A stretch of DNA of 64,000 bases from assembly GCF_006539505.1 (NCBI RefSeq), contig NZ_BJND01000026.1, positions 1 to 64,000 on the forward strand, written 5' to 3'. The position numbers and the translations under genes are program-made. Positions 16,027 through 24,024 of the stretch are shown here, piece after piece (the first letter of the stretch is position 1; each line of letters starts with the position of its first letter). The notes under the pieces are model-generated. The model made no database searches, had not been told where the DNA came from, and saw only the letters and a list, made by a program, of their open reading frames with translations. The stretch comes from Streptomyces spinoverrucosus (GTDB lineage: Bacteria; Actinomycetota; Actinomycetes; Streptomycetales; Streptomycetaceae).

Positions 16027-17511
16027 ATGAACCGCACCCGTCGTACCGGCGGCCGTTCCGGTCGCTTCCGCACGGACAGAAGCGCCACGCGCTCGGCAGG
16101 CTCCGCTCGCGGCAACCGTTCCCGCCGGCAGGAGACAGGCGCCACCGCACGCCCACAGGAGTTCGCCCTGCCGGTCACCCTCACCGAGCCGCTGCCGGCG
16201 GTCGCGACGTTCGCCGAACTGGACATGCCCGCACGTCTGCTGACCACGCTCGGCGCCGAGGGCGTGACCGTGCCCTTCCCGATCCAGGCGGCCACGCTGC
16301 CGAACGCGCTGGCCGGACGGGACGTGCTGGGCCGCGGGCGCACGGGCTCGGGCAAGACACTCGCCTTCGGCCTGGCCGTGCTGGCCCGGCTGGACGGGCA
16401 GCGGGCCCAGCCCCGACAGCCCCTCGCCCTCGTCCTCGTACCCACCCGGGAACTGGCCCAGCAGGTCACCGACGCACTCGCCCCCTACGCCCGCGCCCTG
16501 TCGCTGCGGCTCGCCACCGTGGTGGGCGGCATGGCGATCGGCCGCCAGGCGAGTGCGCTGCGCGGCGGCGCCGAGGTCGTCGTAGCGACACCCGGCCGCC
16601 TCAAGGACCTCATCGACCGGGGCGACTGCCGGCTGGACCAGGTCGCCGTCACCGTTCTGGACGAAGCCGACCAGATGGCCGACATGGGCTTCATGCCGCA
16701 GGTGACCGCACTGCTCGACCAAGTGGGTTCCGGCGGCCAGCGGTTGCTGTTCTCGGCCACCCTGGACCGCAACATCGACCTGCTGGTACGCCGCTACCTC
16801 CACGACCCCGTGGTCCACTCGGTCGACCCGTCCGCGGGCGCCGTCAGCACGATGGAGCACCATCTGCTGCACGTGCACGACGCCGACAAGCACGCCACCG
16901 CGACCGAGATCGCGGCCCGCGACGGGCGAGTGATCATGTTCCTGGACACCAAGCACGCGGTCGACCGGCTGGCCAAGCACCTGCTGTCCGTCGGTGTGCG
17001 CGCCTCGGCCCTGCACGGCGGCAAGTCCCAGCCGCAGCGCAACCGGACGCTCGCGCATTTCAAGGACGGCCACGTCACGGTCCTGGTGGCCACCAACGTC
17101 GCCGCCCGCGGGATCCATGTCGACGACCTCGACCTCGTCGTCAACGTCGACCCACCCGGCGATCACAAGGACTACCTGCACCGCGGCGGCCGTACCGCCC
17201 GCGCCGGCGAGTCCGGCACCGTCGTCACCCTGGTCCTGCCGCACCAGCGTCGCGCGGTGGACCGTTTGGTGGCCGACGCCGGCATCACCGCGCGTGCCGT
17301 CCGGGTCCGCCCGGGCGAGGCCGAACTGCATCGCATCACCGGCGCCCGGACCCCCTCGGGCGTGCCCGTCACCGTCACCGCACCGGCCGCCGAGCAGAGC
17401 GAACGCACGGGATCCACCGGCCGTGGCCGGAGGAGACGGGGCACGGGCGGCGGCGGAAGCGGACGTACCACCGCCCGCACCCGTCGCTCCACCCCGAGGA
17501 ACAACCCGTAG
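16027..17511 (+). CDS. DEAD-box ATP-dependent RNA helicase
   Basis: A 494-aa helicase with a complete motif set: Q motif region FPIQAAT, motif I RTGSGKT (105-111), Ia PTRELA, Ib TPGR, II DEAD, III SAT, IV region IMFLDTKHAVD, V ATNVAARGIHVDD and VI HRGGRTARAG. The first 45 residues and the last 45 are Arg/Gly-rich tails that should bind RNA non-specifically. The ATG at 16027 has GAGGAAGG seven bases upstream. It lies downstream of a cold-shock protein gene, suggesting a role in unwinding mRNA or ribosomal RNA at low temperature. Expression may be limited by the leader hairpin at 15993-16017. Confidence 0.95.
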   Translation: MNRTRRTGGRSGRFRTDRSATRSAGSARGNRSRRQETGATARPQEFALPVTLTEPLPAVATFAELDMPARLLTTLGAEGVTVPFPIQAATLPNALAGRDVLGRGRTGSGKTLAFGLAVLARLDGQRAQPRQPLALVLVPTRELAQQVTDALAPYARALSLRLATVVGGMAIGRQASALRGGAEVVVATPGRLKDLIDRGDCRLDQVAVTVLDEADQMADMGFMPQVTALLDQVGSGGQRLLFSATLDRNIDLLVRRYLHDPVVHSVDPSAGAVSTMEHHLLHVHDADKHATATEIAARDGRVIMFLDTKHAVDRLAKHLLSVGVRASALHGGKSQPQRNRTLAHFKDGHVTVLVATNVAARGIHVDDLDLVVNVDPPGDHKDYLHRGGRTARAGESGTVVTLVLPHQRRAVDRLVADAGITARAVRVRPGEAELHRITGARTPSGVPVTVTAPAAEQSERTGSTGRGRRRRGTGGGGSGRTTARTRRSTPRNNP

Positions 17512-17591
17512 CCGGGCAGCGGGACTCGCTCCAGCGGTCAGTGCTACAGGTCCCCTGAAGGCGTTTCTCCCCCAACCCCGTGGAGGCATCC

Positions 17592-17879
17592 ATGCGCTGT
17601 GTCATCGCCCGTTTCCCCTTCGACCTGACGAAGAGTGAGGTCGAGCAGTCGATGAGCGGCATCACGCCCGAGCCGGTCACCGGCGTGTCCGTGACCATCG
17701 GCCACCACGTCTACCCCGTGATGCAGGTCGGGGAAGTGATCACCAGGCAGAACCGCCGCGACTTCACCACCGGGGAGATGCGCCGGGCACTGACCCGCCT
17801 CGGCTTCAGCTGCCACGAGGCGCCCCCCGTCGCGCCGACCGAAGACAGGCGAGCCGACGAGGGCCTGCTCGGCTGGTGA
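17592..17879 (+). CDS. Conserved small hypothetical protein
   Basis: A 95-aa soluble protein starting MRCVIARFPFDLTKSEV, with no signal peptide or membrane helix. The ATG at 17592 has GGAGG five bases upstream. It has an alternating charged/hydrophobic pattern (VSVTIGHHVYPVMQVGEVI, then RRDFTTGEMRRALTRLGF) that looks like a compact alpha/beta fold. I do not recognise a characterised family. It follows the helicase gene by 80 bp in the same direction and ends before a hairpin at 17901-17930, so it is probably co-transcribed and may function with the cold-shock/helicase set. Confidence 0.8.
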   Translation: MRCVIARFPFDLTKSEVEQSMSGITPEPVTGVSVTIGHHVYPVMQVGEVITRQNRRDFTTGEMRRALTRLGFSCHEAPPVAPTEDRRADEGLLGW

Positions 17880-17900
17880 CGCCCCGATACCTGCCACGCC

Positions 17901-17930
17901 CCGACAGCCTTCGCCGGACCAGGCTGTCGG
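17901..17930 (+). terminator. Hairpin terminator after the helicase/small-protein unit
   Basis: A perfect 10-bp inverted repeat (CCGACAGCCT and AGGCTGTCGG) flanks a 10-nt loop, 21 bp beyond the stop at 17879 and just before the next gene at 17946. There is no U-tract. Confidence 0.65.
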
Positions 17931-17945
17931 ACTAGGCTCCTGAAC

Positions 17946-18323
17946 ATGAAGCATCCTGACGACCTGCTCGTCGCGATCGCCGCGATGGTGGAGTCGCAGC
18001 ACAGCAGCCGGATGTCCCTGACCGTGGTGATCCCGGGAGCCGTCATCACGGGACGGCTGGCCCCGGAAGCCCTGTGGAAGGAGCGGGTGGCCGAAGTCCT
18101 GCGGGACTCCGAGCACCTGGGGCGGTTCGCCACCGCGTTCACCCCGCCCCAGGGCGACGACCACCGGCCAGAGCACGGCGACGGGCCCACCCACCTCCAC
18201 TTCCACGTCGCCCGGATCCTCCAGGGCAGCTTCGGCATCCCCGAAACGGGAGGCATGTACCGCGTCGCGCTGAAGGACGTCAGCGCCTGGACGATCGGGG
18301 ACATCGGCTACTCGGACCAGTGA
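17946..18323 (+). CDS. GvpU-like protein
   Basis: A 125-aa soluble protein. Its pattern follows accessory gas-vesicle protein GvpU: N-terminal helix, then the strand pair around LTVVIPGAVITGRLAPEA, then a histidine-rich strand THLHFHVARI and a C-terminal sheet MYRVALKDVSAWTIGDI. GvpU modulates gas-vesicle clustering in Bacillus megaterium. No other gvp gene lies within the window, so this copy is an orphan and may have another job, such as binding a related beta-rich partner. Start ATG at 17946 follows a weak ribosome binding site. It is convergent with the LAETG surface-protein gene, 10 bp apart. The family call is from remembered pattern and is moderately sure. Confidence 0.6.
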   Translation: MKHPDDLLVAIAAMVESQHSSRMSLTVVIPGAVITGRLAPEALWKERVAEVLRDSEHLGRFATAFTPPQGDDHRPEHGDGPTHLHFHVARILQGSFGIPETGGMYRVALKDVSAWTIGDIGYSDQ

Positions 18324-18333
18324 GGGCCCCCGG

Positions 18334-19623
18334 TCAGGCGTTGGTGCCCGCCTTGCGGCGGCGGGCGATGACCACTGCGCCGGCGCCGAGCACGAGTGCC
18401 GCGCCGCTCGCCAGGGCGGCCTTCGGCAGAACGTCGCTCGAACCGGTCTCGGCGAGCGAGCCGTTGCCGGTGCTGTTGCCGCCGGATCCGTTGACCGGAG
18501 TGGTGGATACGCCGCCCTGCTCGGTGGTGTTGTCGGTCTTGCCCTCGGCGCCCTCGGCCTTGCCCGGGTCGCTGTCGCTGCCCTTGGCCAGGATCTGGAA
18601 CTTGGAGTCGTCGAGGCCCGGGTAACCGCCGCACGACTCGTCCTCGTTGGCGTAGTCGGCCGAAACGTAGGCGGCGCCCTGCCCGGCCGGGATGTCCGCG
18701 TCGATCTTCAGCCGCAGCTTGACGTCGACCGAGGACTTCGGCTTGAGGGAGCCGACGGACCATTCGTCCAGCAGGTCGACGTCGCGCCAGTTCGGGCTCG
18801 CCGCCGTGGACCATTCCAGGTCGAGGTAGGAGTCGAGCTCCTTGAGGCCCTTGTCGTCGAAGGCGTGGACGGCTGCGTACGGGTACACCTCGTCCATCGT
18901 CTTGTCGGTGCCGTTGGTGAGGCGCAGCGTGAAGTTCTCCGTGGTTCCGCCGACGACCTTGTCCGGCAGCCCGGTGACGACCGCGGTGAGCTTGGGCTCG
19001 GGAACGCACTCGCCGCCCGGCTCCTGCCCCTGCTCGGCCTCGGCATCCGCCAGCGCCTTCTTCGCGTCGTCCAGCTTCTCCTTGGCCTCGTCCCTCGCCT
19101 GCTGGAGAAGGTGGATCTTCCGGGCCTGGGCGACGCGGGCATCGCTGTGGGTGGTCATCGCCTCGGCGGCCTTGGTGTCGGCGGCCGTCTTGGCCTCGGC
19201 GGCCACCTCGGCGGCCTTCTTGGCCTCGTCCAGTGCCGTCTGCGCGGTGGCCTTCTCCTCGTCGGTGGTGGCGGCGTCCAGCCTGGCCTGGGCGTCCACG
19301 ACGGCCTGGTCGGCCTCGGTCTTGGCCTTGGCGGCGGCTTCGGCGGCCTTCTCGGCCTCGATGGCCGCGGCCTTGGTCGGGTAGGTGTCCGCCGACATGT
19401 CCTCCTTGAGGAACTTGACGGCGTCGTTCACCGCGATGACGGCGGCGTCGTACTCCTTCTGCGCGACGTCGACGGCCTGCTGGAGCTCTTCGATCGTCGG
19501 CTTCGCCTGCTGTGTCTGCGCGGCCGGCTTCTCGTCGGCGAAGGCGGGCGCGGCCGAGAGGAGGACGACCGGGGCGGTCACGGCGGCGGCGACGGCGGTT
19601 GCGAGAACACAGCGAATTTTCAC
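18334..19623 (-). CDS. LAETG cell-wall-anchored surface protein with coiled-coil stalk
   Basis: A 429-aa exported protein. A signal peptide ends near APAFADEK. Residues about 35-190 are an Ala/Lys/Glu-rich heptad-like coiled coil. A beta-rich domain follows (about 205-330) with two Cys that may form a disulfide, then a Gly/Ser/Thr linker. The C-terminus holds LAETG at 390-394, a hydrophobic helix and an Arg/Lys tail. LAXTG is the preferred motif of class E sortases of Streptomyces, so the protein should be covalently linked to peptidoglycan. The GTG at 19623 has AGGGG six bases upstream; an upstream in-frame start would add 14 non-signal residues. Single-gene unit; the upstream 239 bp to 19862 holds no gene. 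Confidence 0.9.
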   Translation of the reverse strand: MKIRCVLATAVAAAVTAPVVLLSAAPAFADEKPAAQTQQAKPTIEELQQAVDVAQKEYDAAVIAVNDAVKFLKEDMSADTYPTKAAAIEAEKAAEAAAKAKTEADQAVVDAQARLDAATTDEEKATAQTALDEAKKAAEVAAEAKTAADTKAAEAMTTHSDARVAQARKIHLLQQARDEAKEKLDDAKKALADAEAEQGQEPGGECVPEPKLTAVVTGLPDKVVGGTTENFTLRLTNGTDKTMDEVYPYAAVHAFDDKGLKELDSYLDLEWSTAASPNWRDVDLLDEWSVGSLKPKSSVDVKLRLKIDADIPAGQGAAYVSADYANEDESCGGYPGLDDSKFQILAKGSDSDPGKAEGAEGKTDNTTEQGGVSTTPVNGSGGNSTGNGSLAETGSSDVLPKAALASGAALVLGAGAVVIARRRKAGTNA

Positions 19624-19862
19624 AAAGGACCCCTGGTCGGGTGGCGGAAAGGATGCGAGGGGCATCGCGCCTGCGGAGTGCTCACGCGGTGCGACGCCCC
19701 GGCGATCGTATGACCTGCATGATCAAGGCCACAGGTGGTTTCTGGAACCCCTGCCGGAAAGGCCTCCACGGCGTACGAACAAATGGCATGCACGGGGACA
19801 GTTGCCCGTGTAGGTCGCACTTTTTCTGTGAGCCATCTCATCGACGGGGGCTGCGGGGCTGC

Positions 19863-20441
19863 TCAGCCGCAAGTGCCGGACCTCGATGCCCCGTCCTGTC
19901 CCGTCAGCTCCACGACGACCCGGCCGTCGGCGTCCTGGCTGTAGGCGATTGTGCAGGTCAGCTGGCGTAGAGCGGTGCTGTCCAGTCCCCGCAGGGCAAG
20001 GGGCAGGCGGGTCGTGACCTTGCCGCCCGAGGAGGGCTCGACCTCGACGGTCCCGCCGGGGCGGGCGGCGGGGAGGGAGGTGCTCAGGCCGGCGGCCCGG
20101 TCTTCCTTACGCGGACCGTTGAGCAACGCCATGACGACCTGCTCCGTCGGCACCGGTCCAGCCGTGTCGTCGAGGCTCTGGTCTGCGGAGCCCGACTCGG
20201 CGTATCCGTCACCGAACTCGACCGAGGGCCCGGTCGGCCGGATCACGGGGCTCAGCCCTCCGTCGGGGGAACGGAAGAAGAGCAGCATGTCGTAGTCGCG
20301 GTTGAGGAAGGCCTGGACGGTGGCGGGACCGCCCGCCTCGATGACGTCGGTCTCTTGGATACCGCAGCCGGCGAGCAGCAGCACCGCAGCCATGGCGGTG
20401 GCGGCCGCCGCGCGACGACAGCGCGTCCGCGCACGTCTCAT
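19863..20441 (-). CDS. GerMN-type lipoprotein encoded behind a sensor-kinase remnant
   Basis: A 192-aa exported lipoprotein. The Arg-rich start MRRARTRCRR and a hydrophobic segment end in the lipobox LLAGC. The mature part has a GerMN-like alpha/beta pattern (VQAFLNRDYDMLLFFRSPDG, later EQVVMALLNGP and GLDSTALRQLTCTIAYS). Two late Cys may pair. GerMN lipoproteins such as CseA and LpqB modulate adjacent sensor kinases at the cell surface. Here the ATG overlaps the stop of the kinase remnant (ATGA), so the original operon is clear. The kinase is now truncated, which leaves this lipoprotein without an obvious partner or an upstream promoter of its own. Confidence 0.82.
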   Translation of the reverse strand: MRRARTRCRRAAAATAMAAVLLLAGCGIQETDVIEAGGPATVQAFLNRDYDMLLFFRSPDGGLSPVIRPTGPSVEFGDGYAESGSADQSLDDTAGPVPTEQVVMALLNGPRKEDRAAGLSTSLPAARPGGTVEVEPSSGGKVTTRLPLALRGLDSTALRQLTCTIAYSQDADGRVVVELTGQDGASRSGTCG

Positions 20442-20808
20442 CCGCCGGCCTCCTCCGCGCGGAGCGGTATCTCGACGGTGAAGACGGCACCGCCCCCGGG
20501 CAGGTTCCCCGCGCGGATGGTTCCGTCGTGGAGCCGTACGTTCTCCAGGGTGATCGCCAGGCCCAGGCCGCTGCCCGCCGAGCGGGTGCGGGCCGCGTCG
20601 GCCTTGTAGGTGACGGCGAGCATTCCGGCGAGGGGGGTGCGCAGTTCGTGCGAGACGTCGGAGGCGAAACGGCGGGCGCGGGCCTCGGCCTCGCGCAGTT
20701 CCCGCACGGTGCGTTCGAGTTCGCCCGCCGACTCGTTGAAGGTGCGTGCCAGGTCGGCCAGTTCGTCGCTGCCCCGGACCGGGATCCGGGTGTCGAGCGC
20801 CGACGACC
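20438..20808 (-). pseudogene. Sensor histidine kinase remnant, truncated at 5' end and internally deleted
   Basis: What remains reads HAMP linker (ALDTRIPVRGSDELADLART), the phospho-acceptor helix with FASDVSHELRTPLAG, then abruptly YKADAARTR and the G2 box GSGLGLAIT and the C-terminal strand. The second dimerisation helix, the N box and the G1 box are missing: roughly 120 residues lost in frame. The sensor and membrane helices are lost too, because homology ends near 20808, where an oppositely oriented L,D-transpeptidase remnant begins. Without ATP-binding boxes and membrane anchor it cannot be a working kinase. The end coordinate is approximate. Confidence 0.8.
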
Positions 20809-20814
20809 GCCCTG

Positions 20815-21872
20815 TCACGGTCACCGTCACGCCCACGGGAGAACGGGCCCCGGCGGGTGAGCCCGTGACGGTCACGGCCTCTGGCGGCACCCTCACCTCG
20901 GTGACCGTCACCGACGCCGAGGGCCACCGGCTCGCCGGCAAGGTCGCCGCCGACGGCCGGTCGTGGGTCTCCGACCGCAAGGCCGTACCCGGCGCGTCGT
21001 ACACGGTGACGGCGGCGACCCGGACCGAGGGCGGAACCGCCAAGACCAGCAAGGCGGCCTTCACCACGGCCCCGGCGGACAAGGTCAACAAGGTCGACTG
21101 GCGGCCGGGCACCGGCGCCACCGTCGGCATCGCCCAGCCGATCTCCCTGGTCTTCGACCATCCGGTCAAGAACCGGGCCGAGGTCGAGAAGCAGCTCAGG
21201 ATCACCACCTCGAACGGCACCGAGGGTTCCTGGGGCTGGATACGCGACTGGTCGGGCAGGGACCGGGTGGACTGGCGGCCCAGGACGTACTGGAAGCCCG
21301 GCACCAAGGTCACGCTGAACGCCGAGTTGAACGGCACCGACTCGGGCGCGGACGGCGGCTGGTTCGTACGCGACTACACGACGACCTTCACCGTCGGCGC
21401 CCGGCAGATCGTCGAGGTCGACCTCGACAGCCACCAACTCACCCTCGTACGCGTCGGCAAGACGGTCCGGCGCATCCCGGTCTCCGGCGGCACGCCCGGC
21501 GGTGACAAGCGCTCCTGGCGCGGAACCGCCGTGCTCATGGCCAAGGAGGGCACGATCAACATGAACTCCGAGACGGTGGGCCTGGGCGACGCCTACGACA
21601 AGATGGTCGACCACTCGATGCGGCTGACCTGGTCGGGGATGTACGCGCACGCCGCCCCGTGGAACGCCCGCTACTTCGGCAACGCCAACCGGAGTTCGGG
21701 ATGCATAGGGATGAGCGACGCGGACGCGGCCTGGTTCTACGGGCAGGTACGGCCGGGCGACCCGTTCGAGATCAGCGGCAAGGACACCAAGGGCGTGGTC
21801 GCGCCCGGGAACGGCTTCGGCGCGTGGAACCTCTCCTGGACCGAGTGGCAGCAGAAGAGCGCGCTGCGCTGA
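20815..21872 (+). pseudogene. L,D-transpeptidase gene lacking its 5' end
   Basis: The recognisable part starts inside an Ig-like domain (VTVTASGGTLTSVTVTD), continues through a second Ig-like domain with DWRPGTGATVGIAQP, and ends in a YkuD catalytic domain with conserved NRSSGCIGMSDADA carrying the active Cys. Full-length relatives (Ldt-Mt2-type) begin with a signal peptide or lipobox and a complete first Ig domain; here no start codon with ribosome binding site and no signal sequence precede the homologous part. Upstream DNA reads as the antisense of a kinase. If translated from an internal GTG the product would stay in the cytoplasm. The catalytic domain itself looks intact. The left boundary is approximate. 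Confidence 0.75.
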
Positions 21873-22051
21873 GAAGTCCCGGTCTCGGTGACCGTGCTGC
21901 ATCGGAGCCGGCGCCGCAGCTCATGTCAACGCCCATGCGTGGCACAACCTTTGGCAGACCCCGGCCGTCCAACAGCGGAAACGACCACCCCGTGCGGACG
22001 TCCCCAGGGTCGTCGCCGCGGGGTGGGTCTCCGTACAAACTGGGAGTTGCC

Positions 22052-23368
22052 ATGAGAACCGTCACCGGTCGCAGGAGACGGCTCGGCGCATACGCGCTCG
22101 TCGCGGCGGCGGCGCTGAGCGCCACCGTGGTCGGCACCGCGCCGGCCTCGGCCGCGAGCGACGCGCTGTGGGTCCAGTCCCCGGAGGGGGCGACGCTGTC
22201 CGTCACTCCGGGCTCGTACCAAGAGTTCTCGTTCGGCCTGTACCACGACAACGGCGACTACCACGTCGTCAACGGCGTGCTCACCCTCGACCTGTCGGAG
22301 CTGGCGGGCGTGGCCGAGGTCTCGGTGCCGGACAACTGCTTCCTGTCCGAGTCCGGCACCAGCGCCGTGTGCGACATCTGGGAGGTCGGCGACATCGGCG
22401 GCAGCTACGACGGGCCCCAGGTCACCCTCGGGCTGCGGACCATGGAGGGCGCCCCGGCCGGTGCGGAGCTGAACATCGGCCACCATGCGCAGGCGGAGAC
22501 CGACGGCCCGGACGGTGTGCTGTACTCCCCCTGGGGCAGCACACCGGTCAAGGTCGAGTCCGTACCGTCGCCGGACCTGAGCCTGACGGAGCCGGCGCCG
22601 GTGGGCCCGGTGGCCCCCGGGACCTCGCTGACCGTACCGGTCACGGTCACCAACAACGGCGACGCGGCCGCGGACGGCTTCCGTCTCCGGGTGTGGAACA
22701 CCTACGGCCTGGAGTTCGCCACCACCTACCCGGGCTGCGCCTTGACCCCGCCCGTCCTGGACACCGAGGCCATGCCCGGCGGCCTGCTGGACTGCACGTT
22801 CGACACCGTCGTGGAGCCCGGCGCGACCGTCACCCTGCCCCAGCCGCTGCGGCTCACCGTGGCGTCCCACGCCCTGATCGAGCGACTCGACATCGACGTC
22901 CAGCCGCTGGAGGGCACGCAGGACCAGAACCCCGAGGACAACACCACCAGCATGCCGGTCACCGCGGAGAACACGGCCGACTTCGCCGTCCGGGGTGACG
23001 AGGTCACCGGTGCGGCCGGGGAGACGGTCACGGCCACGATCCGGTTCCGCAACCGAGGTCCCGCCTGGTTCGCCAACGTCGGCAGCGGTGACCCGGTCGG
23101 CACGGTCACCCTGGCGGTGCCCGAGGGCACCACGGTCGTCTCGGCGCCGGAGAACTGCTGGGCGGACGGATCCGCCACGTACCGGTGCGAACTCCGGCAC
23201 TGGGTGGCCCCCAAGGACCGGTTCCGGTTCCCCTTCGAACTGCGCGTCGACCGGGTGGTCCCGAACGCCACCGGCGCCGTCACACTCCACCCCTCCGCAG
23301 GGCAGGCCCCCTACGACCCGAAGCCGCGCAACGGCCATGCCGAGCTGGTGGTCAACGCCTCCGAGTGA
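22052..23368 (+). CDS. Secreted protein with DUF11/CARDB-like beta-sandwich repeats
   Basis: A 438-aa exported protein. It has an Arg-rich N-region (RTVTGRRRRLG), a hydrophobic core and a signal-peptidase site around ASAASD. The mature chain has three beta-sandwich-like units, each with the pattern PGTSLTVPVTVTNNGDAAAD or GETVTATIRFRNRGPAWF, typical of DUF11/CARDB cell-surface repeat domains. Conserved Cys pairs (NCFLSE...CDIWE, YPGCAL...LDCTF, ENCW...YRCEL) probably form one disulfide per repeat. There is no LPXTG motif, so it is secreted or non-covalently bound. The ATG at 22052 has GGGAG five bases upstream. Function is unknown, probably structural or adhesive. Confidence 0.85.
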   Translation: MRTVTGRRRRLGAYALVAAAALSATVVGTAPASAASDALWVQSPEGATLSVTPGSYQEFSFGLYHDNGDYHVVNGVLTLDLSELAGVAEVSVPDNCFLSESGTSAVCDIWEVGDIGGSYDGPQVTLGLRTMEGAPAGAELNIGHHAQAETDGPDGVLYSPWGSTPVKVESVPSPDLSLTEPAPVGPVAPGTSLTVPVTVTNNGDAAADGFRLRVWNTYGLEFATTYPGCALTPPVLDTEAMPGGLLDCTFDTVVEPGATVTLPQPLRLTVASHALIERLDIDVQPLEGTQDQNPEDNTTSMPVTAENTADFAVRGDEVTGAAGETVTATIRFRNRGPAWFANVGSGDPVGTVTLAVPEGTTVVSAPENCWADGSATYRCELRHWVAPKDRFRFPFELRVDRVVPNATGAVTLHPSAGQAPYDPKPRNGHAELVVNASE

Positions 23369-23448
23369 CCCTTCCCGAGGCCGCCGGTCACCGGAACTCG
23401 CGGTCAGCACCCTTAGTCCGGGACCGGCGGCTCCCACCCGTCAACCCG

Positions 23449-24024
23449 CTACCGTCTCGGCCCCGCGACGGCGTAGGCCGCGGTGCCGGTGACCGCGAGG
23501 ACGAGGGCCGTCCAGGTGCCCGCCGTCGTGCCGGGCGGCAGCAGCATCCAGGTCGCCACCTCCATCGGCGTACTCGTCGGGGACGGGGCGAAGAGCGAGA
23601 ACGCCAGCCAGGACATCGGCAGCGTCCACGCGTACTGCGCCCCGAACACCGTCGCCCCGCCGGCGACCAGCCCCATCAGCCCGGCGCTGTCGCGGACGAC
23701 GAACGCGGTGGTGGCCAGGTCCTCGCCCATCGTCTGCACCGCCAGGAGCGCCGCGCCGACGACCGTGCCGATGAGCAGCACATGCGCCGCCCTGCGCGGC
23801 ACCCAGCGGATCGCGGCCGTCCGGTCCAGCGCGAGGTCCTGCCCGCCGAGGCCGATCGAGGCCGCCGTCGCCCCCGCGGCGAGGACGAGCGCGGACAGCC
23901 GCGGGGCACCGGGACCGTCGCTGCCGTCCCTGGCGAGTGCCCACACCGCCAACGCGCTGACGGCCACCGCGGCGAACGACGCGGGCACCTGCCGCGAGCG
24001 CGAGTACAGCGTCAGCCACCTCAC
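23449..24024 (-). CDS. Integral membrane protein, ABC permease-like companion
   Basis: A 191-aa protein with about five hydrophobic helices (ASFAAVAVSALAVWAL, LSALVLAAGATAASIGLG, AAHVLLIGTVVGAALLAV and others). It has no signal peptide and a basic tail AGPRR. The ATG overlaps the stop of the larger membrane protein upstream (ATGA), so it is the last gene of the sigma/anti-sigma/ABC operon and likely a second, small permease subunit. A similar-length open frame in another register over the same DNA (23441-24037) lacks hydrophobic periodicity and is not coding. Substrate unknown. Confidence 0.8.
   Translation of the reverse strand: MRWLTLYSRSRQVPASFAAVAVSALAVWALARDGSDGPGAPRLSALVLAAGATAASIGLGGQDLALDRTAAIRWVPRRAAHVLLIGTVVGAALLAVQTMGEDLATTAFVVRDSAGLMGLVAGGATVFGAQYAWTLPMSWLAFSLFAPSPTSTPMEVATWMLLPPGTTAGTWTALVLAVTGTAAYAVAGPRR

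Noticed and set aside
15809..16030. Cationic repeat peptide (RIPRIFRMPRILRTPRIPR-like) encoded over the 9-bp array
   Set aside because: Any frame over a 9-bp tandem repeat yields tripeptide repeats; no ribosome binding site, and it runs through the helicase leader hairpin.
20610..21872. Intact cytoplasmic L,D-transpeptidase starting at 20610
   Set aside because: The first 70 residues are the antisense of the kinase HAMP/HisKA region; no export signal, and L,D-transpeptidases act outside the cell.
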